Positions 36,505 through 42,801 of a stretch of DNA of 43,879 bases are shown piece by piece (the first letter of the stretch is position 1; every line of letters starts with the position of its first letter). The translations under genes were made by a program, and so were the position numbers. The notes under the pieces are model-generated. The model saw nothing but the letters and a program-made list of their open reading frames with translations. It was not told the origin of the DNA and did no database searches. The DNA lies in the NCBI GenBank assembly GCA_013151795.1, contig JAADHQ010000030.1, forward strand, positions 1 through 43,879, read 5' to 3'. Origin of the DNA: Gammaproteobacteria bacterium (lineage in GTDB: Bacteria; Pseudomonadota; Gammaproteobacteria; JAADHQ01).

Positions 36505-37296
36505 ATGACCAGAATAATTGCTATAACCAATCAGAAAGGTGGAGTTGGTAAAACAACGACCTCCGTTAATCTTGCAGCATCACTTGCCGCAACGAAGCGT
36601 AATGTATTATTGATTGATATAGACCCGCAAGGTAATGCCACCATGGGCTCGGGTATCAATAAAAATGATCTTGAAATCTCTACCTGTGATGTTTTATTAG
36701 GCGATAGCACTATTACCGATGCCATTATCAGGAATACAGATGTTGGTTTTGATGTCTTGCCCGGTAACGCCGATCTGACCGCGGCAGAAGTAGGCTTGAT
36801 GAATACGACCGGTAGAGAGCATAAATTACGGGATGCTATCAAAACACTCGCAGATCATTATGACTATGTATTAATTGACTGCCCTCCTTCACTAAATATG
36901 TTAACAATTAATGCACTGGTCGCGGCGCAAGGTGTGATGATACCCATGCAATGTGAATATTATGCATTGGAAGGGTTATCGGCCTTGATCGATACCATCA
37001 AACAGATTCAGGGGTCGGTGAATGAAGAGCTTGAGATAGAAGGCCTGCTCAGAACCATGTTTGATCCACGAAATAATCTCGCAAATCAGGTATCTACACA
37101 GCTGATTATGCATTTTGGAGACAAGGTATACAGAACCATGATCCCCAGAAATGTACGCCTGGCCGAAGCACCGAGCCACGGGTTACCTATTTTACATTAT
37201 GACAAGTCTTCTCGCGGAGCGCTTTCTTATCTTGCACTGGCTGGAGAAATTATCCGGCGTGATGAAAAACGCGACAACATGGCAGCAACTGCTTAA
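36505..37296 (+). CDS. parA: Chromosome partitioning ATPase ParA (Soj)
   Basis: ParA drives segregation of origin-proximal DNA with ParB. The deviant Walker A motif NQKGGVGKTTTSVN is at residues 8-21, followed by LLIDIDPQGNATMGSG and the Walker B YVLIDCPPSLNMLTINAL. The 263 residues and lack of an N-terminal DNA-binding domain are typical of the chromosomal class. TACAAT at 36470-36475 may be its -10 box. It is followed 29 bp later by parB. parS sites lie in recF. Confidence 0.97.
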   Translation: MTRIIAITNQKGGVGKTTTSVNLAASLAATKRNVLLIDIDPQGNATMGSGINKNDLEISTCDVLLGDSTITDAIIRNTDVGFDVLPGNADLTAAEVGLMNTTGREHKLRDAIKTLADHYDYVLIDCPPSLNMLTINALVAAQGVMIPMQCEYYALEGLSALIDTIKQIQGSVNEELEIEGLLRTMFDPRNNLANQVSTQLIMHFGDKVYRTMIPRNVRLAEAPSHGLPILHYDKSSRGALSYLALAGEIIRRDEKRDNMAATA

Positions 37297-37325
37297 TTTA
37301 ACTAACAAAACAATATCAAAGTATT

Positions 37326-38201
37326 ATGGCAAGTAAAAAACGTGGGTTAGGACGTGGGCTGGATGCTCTTTTAGGAGGGGCGGCCGTCGATGTTAAAACA
37401 ACAACTCCAGAAAGTACTGTAAATGGCGAACTGAAAGAGATTGCTGTAGAGATGCTGCAACGAGGACGTTATCAGCCTCGTACAGATATGCATACAGAAA
37501 GTCTTGAAGAGCTGGCAGATTCAATACGCGAGCAAGGTATTGTTCAACCCATTGTCGTTCGCCCTGTTAGCCAGGATAAATATGAAATCATCGCTGGTGA
37601 GAGACGCTGGCGTGCTGCGCAATTGGCCGGTTTGCATAATGTACCTGTAGTGGTACGTGATGTTGATGATCGCGCTGCCATTGCGATGGCATTAATAGAA
37701 AATATTCAGCGGGAAAATCTTAATCCAGTTGAAGAAGCGCGTTCCCTATACCGGTTAATGGAAGAGTTTGAGCTCACACAGCAACAAGCTGCAGAGGCCG
37801 TTGGTCGTTCACGCAGTGGTGTTGCCAACCTGTTGCGCCTGCTGGAATTAAACGAAGACGTTAAGGTTTTGCTTGAGAAACGTGAGCTGGAAATGGGTCA
37901 TGCACGTGCATTATTGGCTTTAAAAGACCTGCAACAGTCTGAAATTGCGAAAAAAGTAGCTAATTCCGGTATGTCCGTTCGCGAAACCGAGAAACTGGTT
38001 CGCCGCCTTGCTGAACCTAAAAAGCCTAAATCACCAAAACAAAATGAAATGGATCCGAATGTACGCCGACTGCAGGAAGATTTGTCAGAAAAACTGGGTG
38101 CTGGTGTTCAATTACAATGTAAGCCAAATGGCAAAGGCAAGTTGATTATTACGTTTAATAGCAATGATGAGCTTGATGGTATTCTTGAACACATAAAATA
38201 A
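37326..38201 (+). CDS. parB: Chromosome partitioning protein ParB (Spo0J)
   Basis: ParB binds parS, spreads as a CTP-dependent clamp, and stimulates ParA. The N-terminus KKRGLGRGLDALL contains the ParA-interacting segment. The nuclease-like CTP-binding domain shows IVQPIVVRPV, the GERRWRAAQLAG motif and ENIQRENLNPVEEA. A helix-turn-helix (QQQAAEAVGRSRSGVANLLRLL) and a C-terminal dimerisation domain follow. The 291 residues match chromosomal ParB. It ends 22 bp before the first DnaA box of the AT-rich gap that follows. Confidence 0.97.
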   Translation: MASKKRGLGRGLDALLGGAAVDVKTTTPESTVNGELKEIAVEMLQRGRYQPRTDMHTESLEELADSIREQGIVQPIVVRPVSQDKYEIIAGERRWRAAQLAGLHNVPVVVRDVDDRAAIAMALIENIQRENLNPVEEARSLYRLMEEFELTQQQAAEAVGRSRSGVANLLRLLELNEDVKVLLEKRELEMGHARALLALKDLQQSEIAKKVANSGMSVRETEKLVRRLAEPKKPKSPKQNEMDPNVRRLQEDLSEKLGAGVQLQCKPNGKGKLIITFNSNDELDGILEHIK

Positions 38202-38457
38202 ATAGCGTTTTTAGTCTGACTTTTATCCACATTTTTGTTTAAGTGCTTGTAAGCACAACTAAAAGACCACATAAAATTGACGATGTCTTATATAAATAGC
38301 ATAAGATATTGAATTTATTATAATTTAAAAATTTAATTTTTATAATTTTTTTTGAATTGTCTTTTGAGAAAATAGAAAAAACAGCCTGATCTTAAATTCA
38401 TCCACAGAGTTATCCACAGGTTCATCAATAATTACACCGAAATGTTAAAGTATATTT
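38202..38457. other. oriC: Candidate replication origin: AT-rich gap with DnaA boxes after parB
   Basis: This 256-bp gap holds three DnaA boxes in the same orientation: TTATCCACA at 38223-38231, TCATCCACA (one mismatch) at 38398-38406 and TTATCCACA at 38410-38418. Between them lies a stretch of about 130 bp that is almost wholly A and T (38265-38396). An inverted repeat GTGCTT-GT-AAGCAC is at 38243-38256. Strong boxes flanking an AT-rich unwinding-like element are the usual marks of a bacterial oriC. Competing sites lie either side of dnaA. Inference only. Confidence 0.6.
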
Positions 38458-38721
38458 ATGTCTGAGTGGTATGTTTATATGGTTCGTTGTGCCGACAATA
38501 GCTTGTATCCTGGTATTGCCAAGGATGTACAGAAACGGTTGCTGGAACATAATGGAGATAATCGTCTGGGTGCAAAATATACACGGGCAAGAAGACCTGT
38601 TTTATTGGTATACCAGCAGGGCTTTGCAAGCCGTTCAGAGGCCTGTAAGTTTGAAATGAAGCTTAAGGCAATGAAAAAGCCAGAAAAAGAAAACATCATT
38701 AAGGAAAACAATGCGTTATAA
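38458..38721 (+). CDS. GIY-YIG nuclease-superfamily small protein (YhbQ-like)
   Basis: The 87-residue protein is a single GIY-YIG domain. WYVYMVRCADNSLYPGIAKDVQKRLLEHN carries the YVY and the second-strand YxG elements and the catalytic Arg in QKRL. YTRARRPVLLVYQ and EACKFEMKLKAM, with the conserved Glu, follow. It matches E. coli YhbQ-type proteins (about 100 residues), of unclear physiological role, with nuclease activity shown for some relatives. The first motif's usual Tyr-Thr-Gly is Tyr-Pro-Gly here. No good Shine-Dalgarno precedes the ATG. Its end overlaps the next ORF by 11 bp. Confidence 0.9.
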   Translation: MSEWYVYMVRCADNSLYPGIAKDVQKRLLEHNGDNRLGAKYTRARRPVLLVYQQGFASRSEACKFEMKLKAMKKPEKENIIKENNAL

Positions 38722-38914
38722 AGAAGGGGAAGAAGGCCTGCGGCTGGCCAATCATGCCAGTGACGATATGTTTATTGGCACTTCAATATATGGTTTTATA
38801 CTGGGGCTGGGTTTTATTTTTGCAGGTTTAAAAGTAAAGCAGCGCTGGTTAACATTTTGGGGAGCCGCTTTAAGTTTGGCCAGTGTTGCGAGCTGGTTTG
38901 CAATGATGCAATAA
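38711..38914 (+). CDS. Small membrane protein, unknown
   Basis: This 67-residue ORF starts at the ATG at 38711, 5 bp after AAGGA, overlapping the end of the GIY-YIG gene. After a charged N-terminus (RYKEGEEGLRLANHASDD) it has two predicted membrane helices, about 22-40 and 46-65, with a short basic loop (KVKQRW) between them. The good ribosome binding site, overlap and clean helix pattern make it a likely real gene. I do not recognise the family. Confidence 0.6.
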   Translation: MRYKEGEEGLRLANHASDDMFIGTSIYGFILGLGFIFAGLKVKQRWLTFWGAALSLASVASWFAMMQ

Positions 38915-38950
38915 GCATATAAATAACAAAAAGATAGAATATAAAATCGA

Positions 38951-38976
38951 TCAAGACTATAAAATACGCGTCTTGA
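38951..38976. terminator. Possible bidirectional terminator between convergent genes
   Basis: TCAAGAC (38951-38957) and GTCTTGA (38970-38976) form a 7-bp stem with a 12-nt loop, flanked by AAAAT and ATTTT. It sits between a plus-strand and a minus-strand gene. The large loop makes it a weak call. Confidence 0.4.
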
Positions 38977-38997
38977 CCAATTTTATTTCAAAAGAAA

Positions 38998-39204
38998 CTA
39001 TTCAAATGCACAACCAGGTTTGGCGCCCATTTTTTTAAGTATAGTTGCCAAAGGACAGAAGCCTGTCAGAGAAGCCTGAAACATGTTAAGGCCAACAAAA
39101 GCGGTTAGCCATAACCAGTTAGCATTTTCAAGATAATGTGCCAGACCAAGGCTTCCAAGAACTACAAAACCTGCAAATGCCATCACAATTCGATCGATAC
39201 TCAT
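38998..39204 (-). CDS. DUF2892 (YgaP-like) small membrane protein
   Basis: This 68-residue protein has the DUF2892 layout: [16 protein letters not shown], a first membrane helix (to about 20), a second helix around [17 protein letters not shown], and the Cys motif [15 protein letters not shown] final Cys follows near the C-terminus. DUF2892 is found alone or fused to rhodanese in YgaP-like proteins. The ATG at 39202-39204 has TGAGGT 8 bp upstream; the frame extends five codons to a TTG. It is a single gene on the minus strand. A sulfur-related role is possible by family, not shown here. Confidence 0.85.
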   Translation of the reverse strand: MSIDRIVMAFAGFVVLGSLGLAHYLENANWLWLTAFVGLNMFQASLTGFCPLATILKKMGAKPGCAFE

Positions 39205-39641
39205 CTCTATATACCTCAATTTATTAAAGAAAAAATTAGTTAATATTCAAGGGGTTGCTGACTAATCAATGAACCCGGATTACGTGTTCAGGATGAGCCA
39301 GCCGCTCCTTAATACCTATATTAGTATTTTATCATATAAAAATATTCAGCGCATAAAAAGATTATTATTTTCAAAAAAGCTAACTTATTGTTTTTATTTG
39401 GCTTAATAAATGCAGTCCTGCATTTACAATAAGAGATATTACGAGTTTTGTTGTAGAAAAGGTAGTTTTTCCTGAAATTGCTGGCGTTAATTATAACGCT
39501 GGATATTCAGGCGCGATCCAGATTCTGTATTTTATAAGGGCGAGCGAGTTTAATTTGCATAGCAACCCAGGCCGTTTATGAAGACAAAAAGGCTGTCGGA
39601 GATTAATCCCTCCCCCTTTTCATAGAGGGGAGATAAAAAGA
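39205..39641. other. Non-coding gap with palindromes
   Basis: This 437-bp AT-rich gap separates two minus-strand genes. It contains an 18-bp palindrome (39408-39425) and a 16-bp dyad GCGTTA-ATTA-TAACGC (39484-39499). A further G+C-rich hairpin, CTCCCC/GGGGAG, lies near 39605-39632, just past the end of the next gene. A 45-codon frame (39269-39406) exists but lacks a well-placed ribosome binding site. No RNA gene was recognised. Confidence 0.5.
39408..39425. repeat. 18-bp palindrome
   Basis: AAATGCAG-TC-CTGCATTT has perfect 8-bp arms around two bases. It lies about 200 bp upstream of the DUF2892 gene and is long enough for a dimeric regulator. The function is unknown. Confidence 0.5.
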
Positions 39642-39863
39642 TTAACCTGAGAAGATATCCGAATGAAGGCCTTTTTTCTCAAGTGCTGATAGTAGTGTTA
39701 TGGGTATATTGTGGTGTGGCTCGAAATCAACAGCAATGTCATGTGGTGTGACATTATTCATTTCTACATTGATGACATGAGGTACTTGAAGCAGGTCATT
39801 TTTCAGTGTAGCCAGAGATTGAAGATCAAGTGTTTCATCGATATAGATACATACAGTATTCAT
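39642..39863 (-). CDS. Small ferredoxin-fold (HMA-like) protein without CxxC
   Basis: This 73-residue protein has the beta-alpha-beta-beta-alpha-beta pattern of heavy-metal-associated domains: TVCIYIDE, then a helix around LQSLATLKNDLLQVPHVI, then NVEMNNVTPHDIAVDFEP, then TLLSALEKKG. The metal-binding CxxC of true HMA domains is missing from the first loop, and only one Cys (position 5) remains. A histidine pair (EPHHN) near residue 50 is seen. A good AGGAG lies 8 bp before the ATG. It is therefore likely a real gene; metal binding cannot be assumed. Fold assignment is inferred from pattern. Confidence 0.65.
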   Translation of the reverse strand: MNTVCIYIDETLDLQSLATLKNDLLQVPHVINVEMNNVTPHDIAVDFEPHHNIPITLLSALEKKGLHSDIFSG

Positions 39864-40142
39864 ATGCCAGTCTCCTGAATTTAATAGCCTATAATATTTT
39901 AAATATAGTCCATTATAGAAAATTAATATTTTTATTAATTATTTGATGACAATTCAGCGATTTTTTCAAGTCTTCAGGGGAGTAGTCGAGTTAGCTGTAA
40001 TGAGAGTATCAGTATTTAATGTTGGTGAAGTCAGTAGAGATAAAAACAGGCTATGAAAAGGTAATATTTTTAATAGTAATGATGATTTATGAATATTGGT
40101 ATATAGAGGTGGCCTACTATATTTGCAATTTCACGAACAAAC

Positions 40143-40940
40143 TTAAGCCGCGCCTTTTTTCAGAAGGTGACGCAGGTGTTCAGGTTGTACGATGTGGATG
40201 TGTTGGTTCACTGCCCGGACTGCGCCCTGTTTGCGTAGGTGTGCCAGAGTCGTTGTGACAGTTTGGCGGCTGGCGCCAATCAGGTTGGCGATGTCCTGGT
40301 GGGTCAGTCGTACGTTTACGCACAGTTCACCTTCGGTAGAGTCGGCACAACAGCGTGTCCCCGAGGATATGGTGGCGAAGCGTACCAGCAGTCGGGCAAT
40401 TCGTGTTTCTACATTGTCTGATGCCAACCCGACCAGGGCATGGCCTAAGGCACGAACCCTTGCAGACAGGATGCCAATGGCTTTCATAGCAGCTTCCGGA
40501 TGTGTACCTAAAAAGTAAGTGAAATCTTTATGGCTAACGGAATAGACCTGGGTAGCTTCATTGGCCACAGCATGTATTTGCCTATCGCTGCCCCGCCACA
40601 GTTCAGACATGCCAAAGATCTCGCCCGGAAAACTGAACCACAAGATGGTTTCCTTACCGGTGGAAGAAACCTGAAACAGGCGTATGCAGCCACCGGCTAC
40701 GATGTAGACATCATTGGAGCGGTCGCCCGCGCGGAACAGATGGTCACGAGATTTCAAGTTCATGCGGCGAGAGATTTTCAGAAGATCATGGGTCTCCACT
40801 TTAGAGAGACTGGACAAGAAATTTGCATGAGCGTCAGACCAGGTGTCTTTGCCTTCATCTATATTTGAAAACCCTTCGGGCAGGATTTTTTTTTCGATGT
40901 CTGTGAACGAATGTCTGGCCTGTTTATCAGTATTACTCAA
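40143..40940 (-). CDS. Crp/Fnr-family transcriptional regulator
   Basis: Domain order is an N-terminal cyclic-nucleotide-binding-type beta-barrel followed by a C-terminal winged helix. The barrel segments HLFRAGDRSNDVYIVAGGCIRLF and PGEIFGMSELWRG are clear. A dimerisation helix precedes the helix-turn-helix LTHQDIANLIGASRQTVTTTL. The Cys cluster of Fnr at the N-terminus is absent, and the ligand-binding residues of Crp are not evident, so the effector is unknown. A Cys-Cys pair (GTRCCAD) occurs late in the protein. The frame is open to an ATG at 41048, but that leader looks non-coding. I use the TTG at 40940, which has GGGAGA upstream; the start is uncertain. It is divergent from tctCBA and likely its regulator. 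Confidence 0.85.
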   Translation of the reverse strand: MSNTDKQARHSFTDIEKKILPEGFSNIDEGKDTWSDAHANFLSSLSKVETHDLLKISRRMNLKSRDHLFRAGDRSNDVYIVAGGCIRLFQVSSTGKETILWFSFPGEIFGMSELWRGSDRQIHAVANEATQVYSVSHKDFTYFLGTHPEAAMKAIGILSARVRALGHALVGLASDNVETRIARLLVRFATISSGTRCCADSTEGELCVNVRLTHQDIANLIGASRQTVTTTLAHLRKQGAVRAVNQHIHIVQPEHLRHLLKKGAA

Positions 40941-41099
40941 TGAACCCAGTCTCCCACTATTCTTAAACTTATCATGACATGTCGAGTGCCCAGTTGCCAG
41001 ATGAGATTGTGTATATAGCGTTAGATATTGACTATAAAAGTAAAACATTAATTTATGGGTTTATTATGATTTTTTAATATTGGTTTGCATGTGTGACTA

Positions 41100-41117
41100 T
41101 TGTCGTCTGGGCGACAA
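41100..41117. promoter_or_regulatory. Candidate operator between the Crp/Fnr gene and tctC
   Basis: TTGTCGTC-TG-GGCGACAA is an 18-bp palindrome with one arm mismatch, placed in the divergent gap about 110 bp upstream of tctC. It is a natural candidate site for the neighbouring regulator, though it does not match the usual Crp or Fnr consensus. Confidence 0.45.
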
Positions 41118-41229
41118 ATATGCCGACCAACGTTCGTTAGTATTGTGAGTAGAAAACAGATAAAAGACTGTTCCCTGAATTAGAGGGACGGATAATATAA
41201 ATTGATCTTTGTAACACGGAGAAGTGATG

Positions 41230-42171
41230 ATGAGAAGAATATTTAATCTTGGATTAGGTGTTATTTTGGCTACGGTCATGATGAATGCCACAGCAGGTGA
41301 TTACCCGAGTCGCCCGATTACTTTCATGACCATGACACAACCAGGTGCACAGATCGACCGCCTGGCCCGAGGCCTTGCTCAGCGCATGAGTAAGATTCTG
41401 GGACAACCCATTAACGTCAAAAACGTGACCGGTTCACACGGTACCGTTATGGCAACTGAGCTTAGCAGGTCAAAGCCTGATGGTTATGTACTTGGCATAA
41501 CCTCGCTGACTGCCTATACCTACGCGCCACACCACAGCAAGTTGAGTTATAAGCCAGAAGATTTTGATTACCTGACTCAGGTAGCACTGAATTCCAGCGG
41601 ATTTATTTCCAGAAAAGACAAGCCCTGGAATACGTTGAAAGAGGCCTTTGCCTGGCACAAGAAAAATAATAAAGCCATGATCGCCATGTTCCATGGTGCG
41701 GATGATCGAGATGCAATTATTCGTATTGCCAAGAAAGAAGGTGTGAACTTATCTTTGATACCATCAAAAGGGGGTCCTTCAGTGATCCAGGCAGTGACGG
41801 GTGGTCATGCTTCAGTTGGTTATACAGGAGCGATACTTTATAAGCATGTAGAAGCTGGAACGATTAAATTGATTGCCGCAGCGTTAGGTAATCGTTTGCC
41901 ACCTATTCCTGATGTACCTACGTTGCGTGAACAGGGTTACGATGAACAGGTAGAAATGATTGTTGCTCTGGTGGCTCCAAAGGGTCTGGATACAAGTGTC
42001 AAAGCCAAGCTCCTCGCTGCAGCAGACCAACTCGCTAAAGACAAGGAAACCCAAACCTTTATTACAGGGAATCTGTTGATGCGGCCTGTTGAGTGGGGTG
42101 AAGCTAAAGTAGATAACGTCGTAAAGGAATTGCACAAGACATTTGGTATGCAAGCGGAAATGATGAAATAG
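41230..42171 (+). CDS. tctC: Tripartite tricarboxylate transporter substrate-binding protein (TctC family)
   Basis: TctC proteins bind citrate-like or other organic acids in the periplasm and deliver them to the TctAB membrane complex. The 313 residues start with a signal peptide (about 1-22, ending MNATAG). The mature start DYPSRPITFMTMTQPGAQIDRLARGLA fits the family, as does IPSKGGPSVIQAVTGGHASVGYTG and the C-terminal LPPIPDVPTLREQGYD. Ligand residues cannot be read. Several starts are possible (GTG 41224, ATG 41227, ATG 41230); GGAG at 41219-41222 best suits 41230. A strong hairpin follows before tctB. Confidence 0.92.
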   Translation: MRRIFNLGLGVILATVMMNATAGDYPSRPITFMTMTQPGAQIDRLARGLAQRMSKILGQPINVKNVTGSHGTVMATELSRSKPDGYVLGITSLTAYTYAPHHSKLSYKPEDFDYLTQVALNSSGFISRKDKPWNTLKEAFAWHKKNNKAMIAMFHGADDRDAIIRIAKKEGVNLSLIPSKGGPSVIQAVTGGHASVGYTGAILYKHVEAGTIKLIAAALGNRLPPIPDVPTLREQGYDEQVEMIVALVAPKGLDTSVKAKLLAAADQLAKDKETQTFITGNLLMRPVEWGEAKVDNVVKELHKTFGMQAEMMK

Positions 42172-42178
42172 GCTATAG

Positions 42179-42205
42179 CCGTACCGGAACCCGTTTCCGG
42201 TACGG
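42179..42205 (+). terminator. Strong hairpin between tctC and tctB
   Basis: CCGTACCGGAA and TTCCGGTACGG form a perfect 11-bp stem with a 5-nt loop, followed by TATTTTC. It may partially terminate transcription or protect the upstream tctC mRNA, giving more binding protein than membrane subunits. Confidence 0.7.
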
Positions 42206-42255
42206 TATTTTCACTCGTCGTTTACGCTTCGAGTTTGTATAAAAGAGGATAAAGA

Positions 42256-42771
42256 GTGACAAGAATAACAAGAGAAACGATCGCTTATCTGGTGATCTCC
42301 GGATTTTGCATATTGATGTTCGTCTGGGCAATTCCCACATACACGCCAGCTTATCCTGGCTATGGAGCCTCACCCGCGCTGGTACCGAATGTGGCTGTAG
42401 GTGTGATTTTATTTATGGCTTGCCTTTCTTTGGTTCGTATCGGTTTAGCAGTTTACCTGAAAAAGCCGATGCCGCCGGAAGAATGCGAATTCCCGGAGGA
42501 CCTCAAAGAGGAAGGAGGCTTCACGCAGGTCGGACGTGTAAACCTTTATCATCTCGCACGTTTTATGATCCCGCCCATACTACTGATAGTGGTTATCGAT
42601 TACATAGGTTATTTATTAGCCTCGTTTATTTTTCTGCTAACAGTCCAGTATGTTATTGGCTGTCGAAAGTGGATGCAGTTAACAGTAGTGGCGGTCACTT
42701 TGACGTTGGTTCTTTATGTTGTCATGCGTTACGGATTTGGTGTACCAATACCAGGCCCACAGATTTTCTAA
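42256..42771 (+). CDS. tctB: Tripartite tricarboxylate transporter small membrane subunit (TctB family)
   Basis: TctB is the small, poorly conserved membrane subunit of the TTT transporter. The 171 residues have about four predicted helices: 10-28, 45-66, 107-130 and 140-160, with a hydrophilic acidic loop between helices 2 and 3. The N-terminal segment with PGYGASPALVPNVAVG and the ending RYGFGVPIPGPQIF are typical of the family. The start is a GTG with AGAGGA upstream. It lies between tctC and tctA, as expected. Confidence 0.88.
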   Translation: MTRITRETIAYLVISGFCILMFVWAIPTYTPAYPGYGASPALVPNVAVGVILFMACLSLVRIGLAVYLKKPMPPEECEFPEDLKEEGGFTQVGRVNLYHLARFMIPPILLIVVIDYIGYLLASFIFLLTVQYVIGCRKWMQLTVVAVTLTLVLYVVMRYGFGVPIPGPQIF

Positions 42772-42801
42772 AAGTAAAAAACTAAAGCGGGATACAAAAT
42801 T

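Noticed and set aside
39269-39406. 45-codon plus-strand frame in a gap
   Set aside because: The only purine-rich site is about 15 bp from the ATG, and the product is AT-driven in composition. It could be revisited with expression data.
40019-40258. 79-codon plus-strand frame
   Set aside because: It runs antisense into the Crp/Fnr gene and has no ribosome binding site or family match.
41200-41216. Fnr-like half-site TTGAT upstream of tctC
   Set aside because: The second half (ATCAA) is missing, so it is not a usable Fnr box.
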